A stretch of DNA of 64,000 nt from Pseudoruegeria sp039972875 (GTDB lineage: Bacteria; Pseudomonadota; Alphaproteobacteria; Rhodobacterales; Rhodobacteraceae), in NCBI GenBank assembly GCA_039972875.1, contig JBDWMA010000024.1, forward strand, positions 86,829 to 150,828. Direction: 5' to 3'. The notes under the pieces were generated by a model. That model worked only from the letters and a program-made list of their open reading frames with translations, had not been told where the DNA came from and did not search any database. The position numbers and the translations under genes were made by a program. Of the stretch, positions 18,197-26,821 are shown piece after piece. Each line of letters begins with the position of its first letter. Position 1 is the stretch's first letter.

Positions 18197-18832
18197 CTAT
18201 TGCCGCGGTTTGCGACGTTTGGCCTGTTTGCGCGCCTTGGATACGAACGTTTTCCATCGTTTCCTTAGCAAATACAGGGTAAAGAGAAACACAAATCCGG
18301 CAAGTAAAACGCCTAGGAAATCGCTCAGGATCGCTGCGACTTCTTCGAGATTGGCCGCAAAGCTATATCCGATCATCACATAAAAGACGCACCATATTAG
18401 AACGCCGGGGATGGCCGCAGTTGCAAAGCGACGATAGCTTAACCCGCCAGCGCCACAAAGATAGGTAACGTAGGCACAGGTTGGGCTCAGGACGGTGTGG
18501 CTCAGAAAAACGGCCGCGCCACCACGATTGGTTAGTAATGTTTCACTTTGATGGATCAGCGGTGCGGCGCGTTTGGAGCCTTTGAGGTGATCCAAAAGTG
18601 GTCCCCCCAAACGATATCCGATGGCAAAAGCAATTGCATCCCCCAGAATAAAGGCGAGAACGACGGTGAGCATCACCCCAGAGAGGGTCAAGTCGCCGAC
18701 AGAAGCAAACCCGCCTGCCGCCAAAACTGTAAAAAACGCAGGCAAGGGAACGGCCAGACACCCGAAGAAAACCACAATGAATATAACCCAAAGGCCATAT
18801 TGAGGAACAAGCCCAAGTAGGGTCTCAATCAT
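18197..18832 (-). CDS. DedA family membrane protein
   Basis: A 211-residue integral membrane protein of the DedA/VTT (SNARE-associated Golgi) family, implicated in membrane homeostasis and phospholipid scrambling or flipping. The family glycine motif FILGDAIAFAIGYRLGG is present at about residues 61-77, followed by a re-entrant region with FLSHTVLSPTCAYVTYLCGA. The usual R-F-x-P-x-x-R of many DedA proteins is replaced by SHTVLSPTCAYV, a noticeable deviation. The C-terminus is very basic (KARKQAKRRKPRQ). Its start overlaps the upstream gene by eight bases, so the two are coupled. Confidence 0.88.
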   Translation of the reverse strand: MIETLLGLVPQYGLWVIFIVVFFGCLAVPLPAFFTVLAAGGFASVGDLTLSGVMLTVVLAFILGDAIAFAIGYRLGGPLLDHLKGSKRAAPLIHQSETLLTNRGGAAVFLSHTVLSPTCAYVTYLCGAGGLSYRRFATAAIPGVLIWCVFYVMIGYSFAANLEEVAAILSDFLGVLLAGFVFLFTLYLLRKRWKTFVSKARKQAKRRKPRQ

Positions 18833-19181
18833 GGGTGGCTCCGCGATATTGTTCCGCAGTGGTGCGGATTAACGCGGTCAGCTCTTCCATCGATAGGCCG
18901 AGTCCTTCGGCAATGTCTTTTAGTTTTCGGGGGCCATTTGGACCCCGCCCAAGGTTCAAGGTCTCCGCGACGACGTCACGAGGTAGATCATAGGTCTTTA
19001 CGATATACTGAGGGGTCATCCAGCCCTTGAGATCGACGTCTTGGTGACGTGGGTCTTGAAACCAGATGAACTGTAAAAGGGCGTGTACACCAAGCCAAGC
19101 AATCACAATCCCGGCCAAAAGCATCACGCCGAGCAGCGCCCAGTTCTGGCGGAGAAATTTCTGTAAACGAGCCGTAGGCAT
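18825..19181 (-). CDS. Single-pass membrane protein of unknown function, coupled to DedA
   Basis: A 118-residue protein with an N-terminal basic stretch and one transmembrane helix (about residues 14-36, WALLGVMLLAGIVIAWLGVHAL), followed by a soluble part with an alpha-helical LKDIAEGLGLSMEELTALI segment that resembles a small helix-turn-helix-like repeat. The family is not named with confidence. It overlaps the DedA gene by eight bases, which suggests coordinated translation and a shared membrane role. Confidence 0.65.
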   Translation of the reverse strand: MPTARLQKFLRQNWALLGVMLLAGIVIAWLGVHALLQFIWFQDPRHQDVDLKGWMTPQYIVKTYDLPRDVVAETLNLGRGPNGPRKLKDIAEGLGLSMEELTALIRTTAEQYRGATHD

Positions 19182-19494
19182 TGGGATGTACTCAATATGA
19201 TTTTTTATGACAGTAGTGCCTTGCTGTGATCACGCCAAGGTGTGAGTTATACCAATGTTTTAATTCTTGGGTGTCGTTTTCACGGATGTGGACGCCGCGA
19301 ATCTCGTTGCGTTGAACGGGGCGCTTCGATAGAGAAATGCGCAGACGAAGCCCTTAACGGGCCGGATAGGTGTGTTGTGGCCATTGACCCAAACAGGGAA
19401 TGAGCGGCAGCAATCGTCAGATCGATGTGCTTTATGCATCATCGAATGCGCATCTTGTTATCCGGCCTTTGACCGAGAGACTCAGGAGCCCACT
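19182..19494. other. Intergenic region without recognisable gene
   Basis: This 313-base gap separates the minus-strand DedA partner gene from the plus-strand corrin operon and must contain both promoters. I searched it for the cobalamin aptamer core (CCCGCxACTGT and the B12 box) on both strands and did not find it, so the ring-synthesis operon lacks the riboswitch seen at 8.6 kb. Confidence 0.5.
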
Positions 19495-19728
19495 ATGAAA
19501 TCGCTTCCCTTCCTATTGTTTATTGCAGCCCCCGGCGCGGTGTCCGCACATTCCGGTCATCTGGTTGATGTAGCTGGGGCTGGGCATGATCATTGGGTTG
19601 CGGGGGCCGCATTAGGCACGGCTGCGGCGATCACTTTGTGGGCCGCGCTGAAGGGCAAGAAAAAAGATGAAAACGCGGTGGATGAAAATGCCGAGACGGA
19701 CGATTCTTCAGAACCTCAGGAGGCCTAA
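19495..19728 (+). CDS. Small histidine-bearing membrane protein (DUF6732-like), paired with cbiX
   Basis: A 77-residue protein with an N-terminal signal or anchor (MKSLPFLLFIAAPGAVSA), a short histidine cluster AHSGHLVDVAGAGHDHWV, a second hydrophobic segment (AALGTAAAITLWAAL) and an acidic tail. The histidines would lie just outside the membrane and could bind metal. It resembles the small DUF6732 proteins of Rhodobacteraceae, from memory and without a search. CAGGAG precedes the ATG. The stop is two bases before the cbiX start, so the two are cotranscribed and a cobalt-related role is plausible. Confidence 0.6.
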   Translation: MKSLPFLLFIAAPGAVSAHSGHLVDVAGAGHDHWVAGAALGTAAAITLWAALKGKKKDENAVDENAETDDSSEPQEA

Positions 19729-19730
19729 AC

Positions 19731-20963
19731 ATGAGCAAAATTGGTGTCATGATTTGTGGCCACGGCTCTCGTAGTCAATCGGCCGTTGATGAATTCGCAG
19801 TGCTGGCGGAAAAGCTGCCACCAATGCTGCCGTCGGATTGGATGGTCGATTACGGATACCTTGAGTTCGCCAATCCGGTGATCCGCGATGGTCTCGATCG
19901 TCTGCGCGAGGCTGGCTGTGATCGAATTCTGGCAGTGCCGGGTATGCTGTTCGCGGCGATGCATGCAAAGAACGACATCCCAACGGTTCTGAATACCTAT
20001 GCGGCCAAACATGGGCTTGCGGTGTCTTACGGACGAGAGTTGGGTGTGGATCCTAAAATGGTTGCAGCAGCTGGTGCGCGCATCCAAAGCGCTGTTGAAC
20101 AAGCAAACGCTGATCACGGAGAGGTTGCGCTGCAGGACACGTGCCTCGTGGTCATTGGCCGCGGGGCGTCTGATCCGGATGCCAACGGCAATGTCGCCAA
20201 AATCGCTCGCCTGCTCCACGAAGGGATCGGGTTCGGTTGGTGCGAAGTTGGGTATTCTGGAGTAACCTTCCCCTTGGTTGAACCCTGTTTGGACCATGCA
20301 AGTAAACTTGGGTACAAACGGATAATCGTATTTCCCTATTTCCTGTTCACCGGGATTTTGATCGACCGTATTTACGGATTTACCGATCAAGTGGCGGCAA
20401 AGTATCCTGACATTCAGTTTGTTAAAGCCGGTTATTTGAATGATCACCCCAAGGTTTTGGAAACCTTTGCTGAGCGTGTACAGGAACAATTGTCCGCAAC
20501 GCCTCCGCCTAATTGCGGGACATGCCAATACCGGACGCAAGTTCTTGCTCTCGAGGGAGACGAGATCCAAGAGATTAAACTTAAAGGACGCGCTGTTCAG
20601 CCTGCCGAAGAACACAAAGACCACCCGGCCTTTGCAGATGCGCCGCCGCCGACTTGTGTAATGTGCAAATACCGCACGCAGGTCTTGGGTTTTGAAGGCG
20701 AAGTTGGTGCGGTTCAGGAAAGCCATCACCACCATGTTGAAGGGCAGGGCGCGTCAGCACCTGGGTCCAATGTGGCAGATTGTGCCTTGTGTGATTATTT
20801 CTGTACAGGCGCCTGTCGTTTGGACACGGAGGACCACCATCACCACCATCATCATGACCACGACGATCACAGCCACCATCACCATCATGATCACCACCAT
20901 GCAGCTTACCCCCATGCCAAACACCCCCATGGTCCGGAAAGCGCGCGTAAACTGACGTCTTGA
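19731..20963 (+). CDS. cbiX: CbiX-type sirohydrochlorin chelatase with Cys and His-rich C-terminus
   Basis: Residues 1-250 hold the two-lobed class II chelatase fold (MICGHGSRSQSAVDEF with H11; GYSGVTFPLVEPC and VFPYFLFTGILIDRI). CbiX inserts cobalt into sirohydrochlorin in the early-insertion pathway; related enzymes insert iron for sirohaem. The 410-residue length is well above a plain CbiX. The extra C-terminus carries two copies of PPPxCxxCxYRTQVL (C262/C265 and C309/C312), a four-cysteine cluster at C351, C354, C358 and C362, and a long His/Asp run at about 369-395. These could bind an iron-sulfur cluster and cobalt. It leads the ring-methylation operon and is followed by cobH 69 bases later. 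Confidence 0.9.
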   Translation: MSKIGVMICGHGSRSQSAVDEFAVLAEKLPPMLPSDWMVDYGYLEFANPVIRDGLDRLREAGCDRILAVPGMLFAAMHAKNDIPTVLNTYAAKHGLAVSYGRELGVDPKMVAAAGARIQSAVEQANADHGEVALQDTCLVVIGRGASDPDANGNVAKIARLLHEGIGFGWCEVGYSGVTFPLVEPCLDHASKLGYKRIIVFPYFLFTGILIDRIYGFTDQVAAKYPDIQFVKAGYLNDHPKVLETFAERVQEQLSATPPPNCGTCQYRTQVLALEGDEIQEIKLKGRAVQPAEEHKDHPAFADAPPPTCVMCKYRTQVLGFEGEVGAVQESHHHHVEGQGASAPGSNVADCALCDYFCTGACRLDTEDHHHHHHHDHDDHSHHHHHDHHHAAYPHAKHPHGPESARKLTS

Positions 20964-21031
20964 TTGGGCGATTGCCCATCGAACATTTCCGCTAGAGGCC
21001 CACGAGCTTCGGCAAATACAAAGGTTTCACT

Positions 21032-21682
21032 GTGCGTCCGTACATAAAAGACCCATCTGCGATTTATGCCGAAAGCTTTGCCACCGTGCAACGTGAGGCG
21101 CGCTTAGACCGTTTTCCTAACGGTTTGGAAGCATTGGCCATCCGTCTGATCCACGCCTGTGGCATGGTCGAGGTCGCAGATCGTTTGGCATTTAGTGAAA
21201 ACGCGTATCTGGCAGGGCATCAGGCTTTGGCAGCAGGGGCCCCGGTTTTATGTGATTGCGAAATGGTCGGGGCTGGAATTATTCGACGATATCTGCCCGC
21301 AAACAATGACGTCATTGTCACGCTGAATGATACGTCGGTCCCGGAACGTGCCAAAGAGATTGGAAACACCCGGTCCGCGGCGGCAGTGGATTTGTGGCTG
21401 CCGCACCTAGAGGGGGCCGTGGTTGCAATCGGCAATGCGCCAACGGCCCTGTTTCGGTTGCTTGAACATCTGGATCAAGGCGCACCAAAACCAGCGGTAA
21501 TCCTTGGGTTTCCTGTGGGCTTTGTTGGCGCGGCGGAAAGCAAGGCCGAACTGGCCGGCAATCCACGAGGCTGCGATTTCGTTGCGTTGCGGGGACGTCG
21601 TGGAGGATCTGCGATCGCTTCGGCGGCTGTCAATGCACTCTCTGCTGGGTTGCCGGAAATTGCTGCAAAGGAAACGGTATGA
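21032..21682 (+). CDS. cobH: Precorrin-8X methylmutase CobH
   Basis: CobH moves the C-11 methyl group to C-12, turning precorrin-8x into hydrogenobyrinic acid. The 216-residue protein has the catalytic histidine in IRLIHACGMVEVADRL (H41) and the GFPVGFVGAAESKAEL motif diagnostic of CobH/CbiC. The start is GTG at 21032 with AAAGG eight bases upstream, giving the usual MRPYIKDP opening. Its stop overlaps the cobL start by four bases. Confidence 0.97.
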   Translation: MRPYIKDPSAIYAESFATVQREARLDRFPNGLEALAIRLIHACGMVEVADRLAFSENAYLAGHQALAAGAPVLCDCEMVGAGIIRRYLPANNDVIVTLNDTSVPERAKEIGNTRSAAAVDLWLPHLEGAVVAIGNAPTALFRLLEHLDQGAPKPAVILGFPVGFVGAAESKAELAGNPRGCDFVALRGRRGGSAIASAAVNALSAGLPEIAAKETV

Positions 21683-22878
21683 GCGCTTGGCTCCATATTA
21701 TTGGCATCGGAGAGGATGGCGTTGACGGGCTGGTTCCGGCGACGCGCGCGGTTCTTGAGGCGGCCGAAATCATCATTGGTGGTGATCGCCATCATGATCT
21801 GACAGGCAATTTGACGGCCGCGCGGATCGCATGGCCATCGCCCTTTGATACTTTGATCGATGTTCTCAAAAGCCATAATGGAAAGCGCGTTGTGGTCCTG
21901 GCGACGGGGGATCCGCTTTGGTATTCGGTCGGCGCTCGAATTGGCCGTGAAATAGACCCAGCCGAAATCACGTATCATCCGCAATTGTCTGCGTTTCAAC
22001 TGGCAGCCGCGCGGATGGGATGGTCGATGGCGGATGTTGAAATGCTAACCGTACATGGCCGCCCGGTTCAGCAAATGATCGCTTTTATTCAACCAGACCA
22101 GCGGTTGTTGATTTTGACCACCGGCGCCGAAACTCCGACGCAAATAGCGAGTTTTCTAACAGAACGTGGGTTTGGCAAAAGTCGGATGACTGTCTTGGCT
22201 GCGATGGGCGGTGCCCGCGAAGCCCGTTTTGACGATCTGGCTGAGACGTGGGATCATGAGGTGCCCGCCTTTAATACGATGGCGGTTGAGTGTATCGCGG
22301 CACAAAACGCAGCGCTTTTGCCGCGCGTGCCGGGGTTGGCGGATGATCTGTTTGAGCATGACGGTACAATGACCAAACGCGAGGTTCGTGCGGCGACGTT
22401 GGCCAAACTGATGCCGATGCGTGGCGCGTTGCTTTGGGACATTGGGACAGGGTGTGGGTCTGTCGCCGTCGAGTGGATGCGCGGAGCGCGCTATGCCCGT
22501 GCAATTGGGATAGAACCGCGCGCTGATCGGCGCGTTCTTGCTGCGGCCAATGCGTTGGCACTGGGTGTACCAAAGCTACAAGTCATTGAGGGCACCGTGC
22601 CCAGTGCCCTGACAGGTCTTGAGATGCCGGACGCGATTTTCATCGGTGGTGGGCTGAGCCGAGAGACATTTGAAGCGGCCTGGGGTGCTTTGCGGCCTCT
22701 TGGGCGATTGGTGGCCAATGCGGTGACGTTGGAAAGCGAAGCTATTTTGGTTGCTTTACACAAAGAATTCGGTGGTGATCTCGTCAAGATACAGGTGCAT
22801 CGGGCCGAACCCGTCGGCCCGCGCACTGGCTGGCGCCCATCGATGCCGGTGACACAATGGAGCCTGATTAAGCGATGA
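21679..22878 (+). CDS. cobL: Precorrin-6Y C5,15-methyltransferase (decarboxylating) CobL
   Basis: A bifunctional enzyme that methylates C-5 and C-15 and decarboxylates the C-12 acetate side chain. The 399-residue protein has an N-terminal tetrapyrrole-methylase half (residues 1-200; VLATGDPLWYSVGARI is the SAM-binding loop) and a C-terminal CbiT-like Rossmann methyltransferase (about 205-399, ALLWDIGTGCGSVAVEWMR). Both halves of the CobE/T fusion are complete. It is coupled to cobH and cobI by ATGA overlaps on either side. Confidence 0.97.
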   Translation: MSAWLHIIGIGEDGVDGLVPATRAVLEAAEIIIGGDRHHDLTGNLTAARIAWPSPFDTLIDVLKSHNGKRVVVLATGDPLWYSVGARIGREIDPAEITYHPQLSAFQLAAARMGWSMADVEMLTVHGRPVQQMIAFIQPDQRLLILTTGAETPTQIASFLTERGFGKSRMTVLAAMGGAREARFDDLAETWDHEVPAFNTMAVECIAAQNAALLPRVPGLADDLFEHDGTMTKREVRAATLAKLMPMRGALLWDIGTGCGSVAVEWMRGARYARAIGIEPRADRRVLAAANALALGVPKLQVIEGTVPSALTGLEMPDAIFIGGGLSRETFEAAWGALRPLGRLVANAVTLESEAILVALHKEFGGDLVKIQVHRAEPVGPRTGWRPSMPVTQWSLIKR

Positions 22879-23579
22879 GCACTGGAACATTGTACGGGGT
22901 CGGCCTTGGGCCGGGACACCCTGAATTGATGACTTTGAAGGCGCACAGATTGATATCTGGCGCAAAAGTCATCGCCTATCCTGCATTGGCGGGTGGAGAG
23001 AGTTTTGCGCGTTCTATCGCTGCAGACATAATTCCACCAAATGCCCGTGAAATTGTCATGGATGTTCCAATGACGACGGCGCGCGAGCCTGCGCAAAATG
23101 CCTATGATGCAGGGGCGGCAGAGATATCAACGGCCCTTGAGGCAGGGGACGATGTGGTCTGTCTATGTGAGGGGGATCCCTTCTTTTATGGCTCATTCAT
23201 GTATCTGTTTGCACGACTTTCTGCACAGTTTGACACAGAAGTCGTGCCGGGCGTAACCAGCGTAACGGCATGTGCTGCGGTTGCGGGCATGCCTTTGTCC
23301 GCGCGAAACGAACGCGTAACGATCCTGCCAGGTCCGTTGCCTGAGGCTGAATTGCGCAACCGGATTGAGGGCGCGGAGAGCGTTGCCCTGATGAAGGTTG
23401 GACGACATTTGCCAAAGATCCGCCGGATTTTTGATGACCTCGGCCTGACACAGAACGCTTGTTATATTGAACGGGCGACCCTGCCACAGCAGGTGGTTCT
23501 CCCGCTCTCTGAGGCGCGAGAGACTGCGCCCTATTTTTCCATGATCCTACTGACGAAAGGGGCCGATCCGTGGCTTTGA
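22875..23579 (+). CDS. cobI: Precorrin-2 C20-methyltransferase CobI
   Basis: A SAM-dependent tetrapyrrole methylase that methylates precorrin-2 at C-20 to precorrin-3A. The 234-residue protein opens with the signature GVGLGPGHPELMTLKA and has LCEGDPFFYGSFMYLF, EVVPGVTSVTACAAVAGMP and LMKVGRHLPKIRRI in the order seen in CobI/CbiL. Its ATG overlaps the cobL stop by four bases, and its 3' end overlaps the following GTG start by ten bases. Confidence 0.96.
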   Translation: MSTGTLYGVGLGPGHPELMTLKAHRLISGAKVIAYPALAGGESFARSIAADIIPPNAREIVMDVPMTTAREPAQNAYDAGAAEISTALEAGDDVVCLCEGDPFFYGSFMYLFARLSAQFDTEVVPGVTSVTACAAVAGMPLSARNERVTILPGPLPEAELRNRIEGAESVALMKVGRHLPKIRRIFDDLGLTQNACYIERATLPQQVVLPLSEARETAPYFSMILLTKGADPWL

Positions 23580-25378
23580 AACCCGTTGTCCTATGTCTGT
23601 CCCGCTCGGGAGAGGCCACCGCCCATCGTATTGCCAAGGCCCTGAAGGCAGATATCCATGGCCGAGAGGGTCGTGTGGCGGTTGCCGATGCCTTTTTTCC
23701 TGACGCGTTAGAACATGTTCGGATGTTATTTGCATCTGGTACGCCGGTGATCGGAGTCTGTGCTTCGGGCATTTTGATCCGGGGCGTTGCGCCGTTGGTT
23801 GCTGATAAAACCAAAGAGCCGCCCGTCGTGGCCGTATCCGATGACGGTGGAGTTGTTGTGCCGCTTTTGGGGGGGCACCGTGGGGCCAATCGGTTGGCAA
23901 AACAAATATCAGAAACGCTTGAGAACTCCGTTGCTGCCGTTACAACCGCCGGCGACGTAGCGCTGGGTGTGGCCCTGGATGAGCCACCTGTTGGGTATCG
24001 TTTGGCCAATCCGGGGGATGCCAAGAGTGTCATGGCACGCATGTTGTCAGGTGAAACTCCGAAAATCCAAGGGGAAAACATTTTTGATCTGGACAGCGCA
24101 GCAGAGGGGACTGTTGTTCTTTCTGTCGGTGCGGCCCCGCAGATAAATGCTGATCTATCCTATCACCCACAACGGTTTGCTTTGGGACTCGGGTGCGCGC
24201 GCAACGCTGATCCTGAGGAACTTTGGATCTTGGTTCAGAAGGTCCTGAAGGAAGCGAATATCGCCCCCGAAGCCATTGCATGTGTCAATTCGATTGATTT
24301 GAAAGGCGATGAACCCGCGATGAATGTCGTTGCGGATCGTCTCGGGGTGCCATTTCGGTTGTTTACCGCCAACGAGCTTGAGGCCCAGGCTGCACGATTG
24401 GAAACGCCCTCTGATGTGGTATTCGCAGAAGTTGGCTGTCATGGTGTGAGTGAGGGCGCTGCATTGGCTGCAGCTGGGGAAGCGAGCCAATTGCGTGTTG
24501 CAAAACGTAAAACAGCAAACGCGACATGTGCGTTGGCCGAAACGCAGGATCCGATCACTGAATTGACGGGACGCGCGCGAGGGCGGTTATCTATAATTGG
24601 GATCGGGCCGGGCCAGCATTCTTGGCGCACGCCTGAGGCCAGCCAGCTGGTGGCGCAAGCCGAAGAACTTGTAGGATATGGATTGTACATCGATTTGCTG
24701 GGGCCATTGGCCTATGGCAAAGAACGCACCGATTTCCCTCTGGGGGGGGAAGAGGATCGTTGCCGTTATGCACTCGAACAGGCAGCCAAAGGTAAAAACG
24801 TGTCGTTGATTTGTTCAGGTGATGCTGGGATCTATGCAATGGGCGCGTTGGTCTTTGAATTGCTGGACCGGGGATCTGATGACATGGGTGTGTCGGATGC
24901 AGCCCATCGTGTAGAAGTGATCTGCACGCCCGGTGTATCTGCGTTGCAAGGCGCTGCGGCCCGGGCCGGGGCACCCTTGGGGCACGATTTTTGTGCAATT
25001 TCTTTGTCAGATTTGCTGACACCGCGAGAGGACATCGTCAAACGCCTGAAAGCCGCAGCTGAAGGTGATTTTGTCATTGCCTTCTATAACCCAGTGTCCA
25101 TGCGGCGGAGGACTTTGCTGGCCGAGGCGCGGGACATTTTATTGCAACACCGTCCATTTGATACGCCGGTCATGCTGGCGAGCTCTTTGGGTCGCCCAGA
25201 AGAACACGTGCGCTATCGGAAACTTGGCGAGTTAGAAGTGGATGAAGTGGATATGCTGACTGTTGTGTTGATCGGTTCTTCTCATTCACGATTGGCCCAG
25301 CTTGGAGAAGGGCCTCGGATGTATACGCCACGTGGATATGCCCGCAAAATCGATGGAGACCTCTCCAAAGCAGGGTAG
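23570..25378 (+). CDS. cobJ: CbiG/CobE-CobJ fusion: precorrin-3B C17-methyltransferase with CbiG-like N-terminus
   Basis: A 602-residue fusion. Residues 1-135 match the CbiG N-terminal domain (LCLSRSGEATAHRIAKAL, GVCASGILIRGVAPL, LLGGHRGANRLAKQI); residues 195-330 match the CbiG C-terminal/CobE domain (GLGCARNADPEELW, CVNSIDLKGDEPAM, FAEVGCHGVSEGAALAA); residues 337-602 are CobJ (LSIIGIGPGQ, LICSGDAGIYAMGALVFEL, FYNPVSMRRRTLL), which methylates C-17 with ring contraction. CbiG opens a ring lactone in the anaerobic pathway, whereas CobE has an unclear role in the aerobic one. The start is GTG, overlapping the end of cobI by ten bases. No CobG monooxygenase is encoded nearby. Confidence 0.93.
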   Translation: MALKPVVLCLSRSGEATAHRIAKALKADIHGREGRVAVADAFFPDALEHVRMLFASGTPVIGVCASGILIRGVAPLVADKTKEPPVVAVSDDGGVVVPLLGGHRGANRLAKQISETLENSVAAVTTAGDVALGVALDEPPVGYRLANPGDAKSVMARMLSGETPKIQGENIFDLDSAAEGTVVLSVGAAPQINADLSYHPQRFALGLGCARNADPEELWILVQKVLKEANIAPEAIACVNSIDLKGDEPAMNVVADRLGVPFRLFTANELEAQAARLETPSDVVFAEVGCHGVSEGAALAAAGEASQLRVAKRKTANATCALAETQDPITELTGRARGRLSIIGIGPGQHSWRTPEASQLVAQAEELVGYGLYIDLLGPLAYGKERTDFPLGGEEDRCRYALEQAAKGKNVSLICSGDAGIYAMGALVFELLDRGSDDMGVSDAAHRVEVICTPGVSALQGAAARAGAPLGHDFCAISLSDLLTPREDIVKRLKAAAEGDFVIAFYNPVSMRRRTLLAEARDILLQHRPFDTPVMLASSLGRPEEHVRYRKLGELEVDEVDMLTVVLIGSSHSRLAQLGEGPRMYTPRGYARKIDGDLSKAG

Positions 25379-25537
25379 TCACATTGTGCAGGAGCCAAGG
25401 CACCTGCGCAGGTTTCTGGCGTGTATGGCGGCGTGAGCCTTTTAGCCGCTGGGAATCGGCGCTTGTTTAAACGTTTATCCCGAACGTGGGTGATTGAAAC
25501 ATCCTATTAATAGAGTTTAGGGCAAGGAAGAGATGAG
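25379..25537. other. Gap between cobJ and cobM without a gene
   Basis: A 159-base noncoding gap interrupts an otherwise overlapping gene string. I find no convincing small gene or terminator with a T-tract in it. AGGAAGAG at its end provides the ribosome binding site for cobM. A cobK gene, sometimes sited here in related operons, is absent. Confidence 0.5.
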
Positions 25538-26329
25538 ATGACCGTATATTTTATTGGGGCAGGTCCCGGTGATCCTGAATTGTTGACGTTGAAGGCACAA
25601 AAACGGATTGCGGCTTGCCCGGTTTGTTTGTTTGCGGGCTCTTTGGTGCCAGAAGAGGTTGTCGCGGGAGCGCCTGAAGGGGCCCGCGTTATGGATACAG
25701 CCCCGATGACGTTGGATGACACTCACGCAGAGATCCTCGCGGCCCATCACCGGGGTGAAGATGTTGCGCGTGTTCATTCGGGTGATCCTTCGCTTTATGG
25801 TGCGATTGCCGAACAAATACGTCGGTTGCACGCTGATGATATCCCTTATGAGATCATCCCAGGTGTACCTGCCTATGCGGCGGCGGCGGCGGCTTTGGGG
25901 CAAGAATTAACCATTCCCGAAGTGGCGCAGTCGATCGTACTGACGCGTATGTCAATGCAATCTACGTCTATGCCCGAAGGCGAAAGCCTTGAGAACTTTG
26001 CCCGTACGGGGGCGACGCTTGCGATCCATTTGGCAGTGCGCAACATGCGAGAGATTGAGCGTATTCTGACACCACATTATGGCGGGGACTGTCCTGTAGT
26101 TGTGGCCTATCGGGTCGGCTGGCCGGATCAGGTTTTGTTGCGTGGCACGGTATCTGATATTCGTAAAAAAGTCCGCGCTGAAAAAATTACACGGACTGCT
26201 TTGATCCTGGTGGGTCCGGCCCTTGGCGCGGTCCGTGATTTCAAAGACTCAGCTTTGTACGATGCAGAGATTCCTCATGTTTTGCGACCTGTTGTTGGCG
26301 TGAACTTGGTGGAGGATCACAACACGTGA
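25538..26329 (+). CDS. cobM: Precorrin-4 C11-methyltransferase CobM
   Basis: A SAM-dependent tetrapyrrole methylase that methylates precorrin-4 at C-11. The 263-residue protein has the signature FIGAGPGDPELLTLKAQKRI, ARVHSGDPSLYGAIAEQI, IPYEIIPGVPAYAAAAAALG and TIPEVAQSIVLTR, the pattern that distinguishes CobM/CbiF from CobI and CobJ. It is the last ring methylase of the operon and is followed by a small gene of unknown function. Confidence 0.97.
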   Translation: MTVYFIGAGPGDPELLTLKAQKRIAACPVCLFAGSLVPEEVVAGAPEGARVMDTAPMTLDDTHAEILAAHHRGEDVARVHSGDPSLYGAIAEQIRRLHADDIPYEIIPGVPAYAAAAAALGQELTIPEVAQSIVLTRMSMQSTSMPEGESLENFARTGATLAIHLAVRNMREIERILTPHYGGDCPVVVAYRVGWPDQVLLRGTVSDIRKKVRAEKITRTALILVGPALGAVRDFKDSALYDAEIPHVLRPVVGVNLVEDHNT

Positions 26330-26413
26330 CCGAAATATACTTTTACGTGGTAGGCTTTACTTGAATTTCACAATTTTAAGCGCACCATCAAACGATGAGT
26401 CTGGGAGGGCGTT

Positions 26414-26758
26414 ATGTTTGAGTTTTTGTCTAAAGAAGTTCAAGAGGGACTGGATCAGGCCCGAAAGCAGGCATTGCGCAAAGGCAATCGGTTATGTGTG
26501 CATTCTGACGGAGAAGTGCACCGGATCCTAAAGCTGTGGGATGATGGTTTTGCACTTGAACGTGATGTTGATCTACGCGGATTCGTGGACATCTATGATG
26601 GGCCGCGGCATATTTCGCAGTGTCTCATCATTCAGGCTGAGATGTCGCATGGGGAATACACTTATGAATTTAAGAGGTCCACACCGGCGCGCAATAAGGC
26701 TCCAGTGGATTTTGCAATCGAAGAGATTGAGCCCGCCGCGTTGATCACACGCGCCTAG
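26414..26758 (+). CDS. Small conserved-looking protein of unknown function
   Basis: A 114-residue protein with no signal peptide or membrane segment. It has an N-terminal helix rich in charged residues (KEVQEGLDQARKQALRKGNR), then a beta-rich section (LKLWDDGFALERDVDLRG) that loosely resembles a PilZ-like or other small barrel. I do not recognise the family. GGGAGGG seven bases before the ATG is a strong ribosome binding site. It is the last gene before a strong terminator that ends the cobalamin operon, 84 bases after cobM. Confidence 0.6.
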   Translation: MFEFLSKEVQEGLDQARKQALRKGNRLCVHSDGEVHRILKLWDDGFALERDVDLRGFVDIYDGPRHISQCLIIQAEMSHGEYTYEFKRSTPARNKAPVDFAIEEIEPAALITRA

Positions 26759-26821
26759 TAATAGGGGGAAGGGGTTGGCAATCTGCCCTGTTCTAGTGAC
26801 GTTTGCAGCTCAGGATCAAAC

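Noticed and set aside
19725..20735. Open frame of about 336 codons antisense to cbiX
   Set aside because: The opposite strand carries clear CbiX motifs; the antisense product is low-complexity and unlike any family.
20830..20930. Repetitive CAC/CAT/GAC triplets as a possible repeat array
   Set aside because: They are in-frame His/Asp codons of the CbiX tail, not an interspersed repeat or CRISPR array.
23197..24081. Open frame of about 294 codons antisense to cobI and cobJ
   Set aside because: Covered by well supported genes on the plus strand; no motifs.
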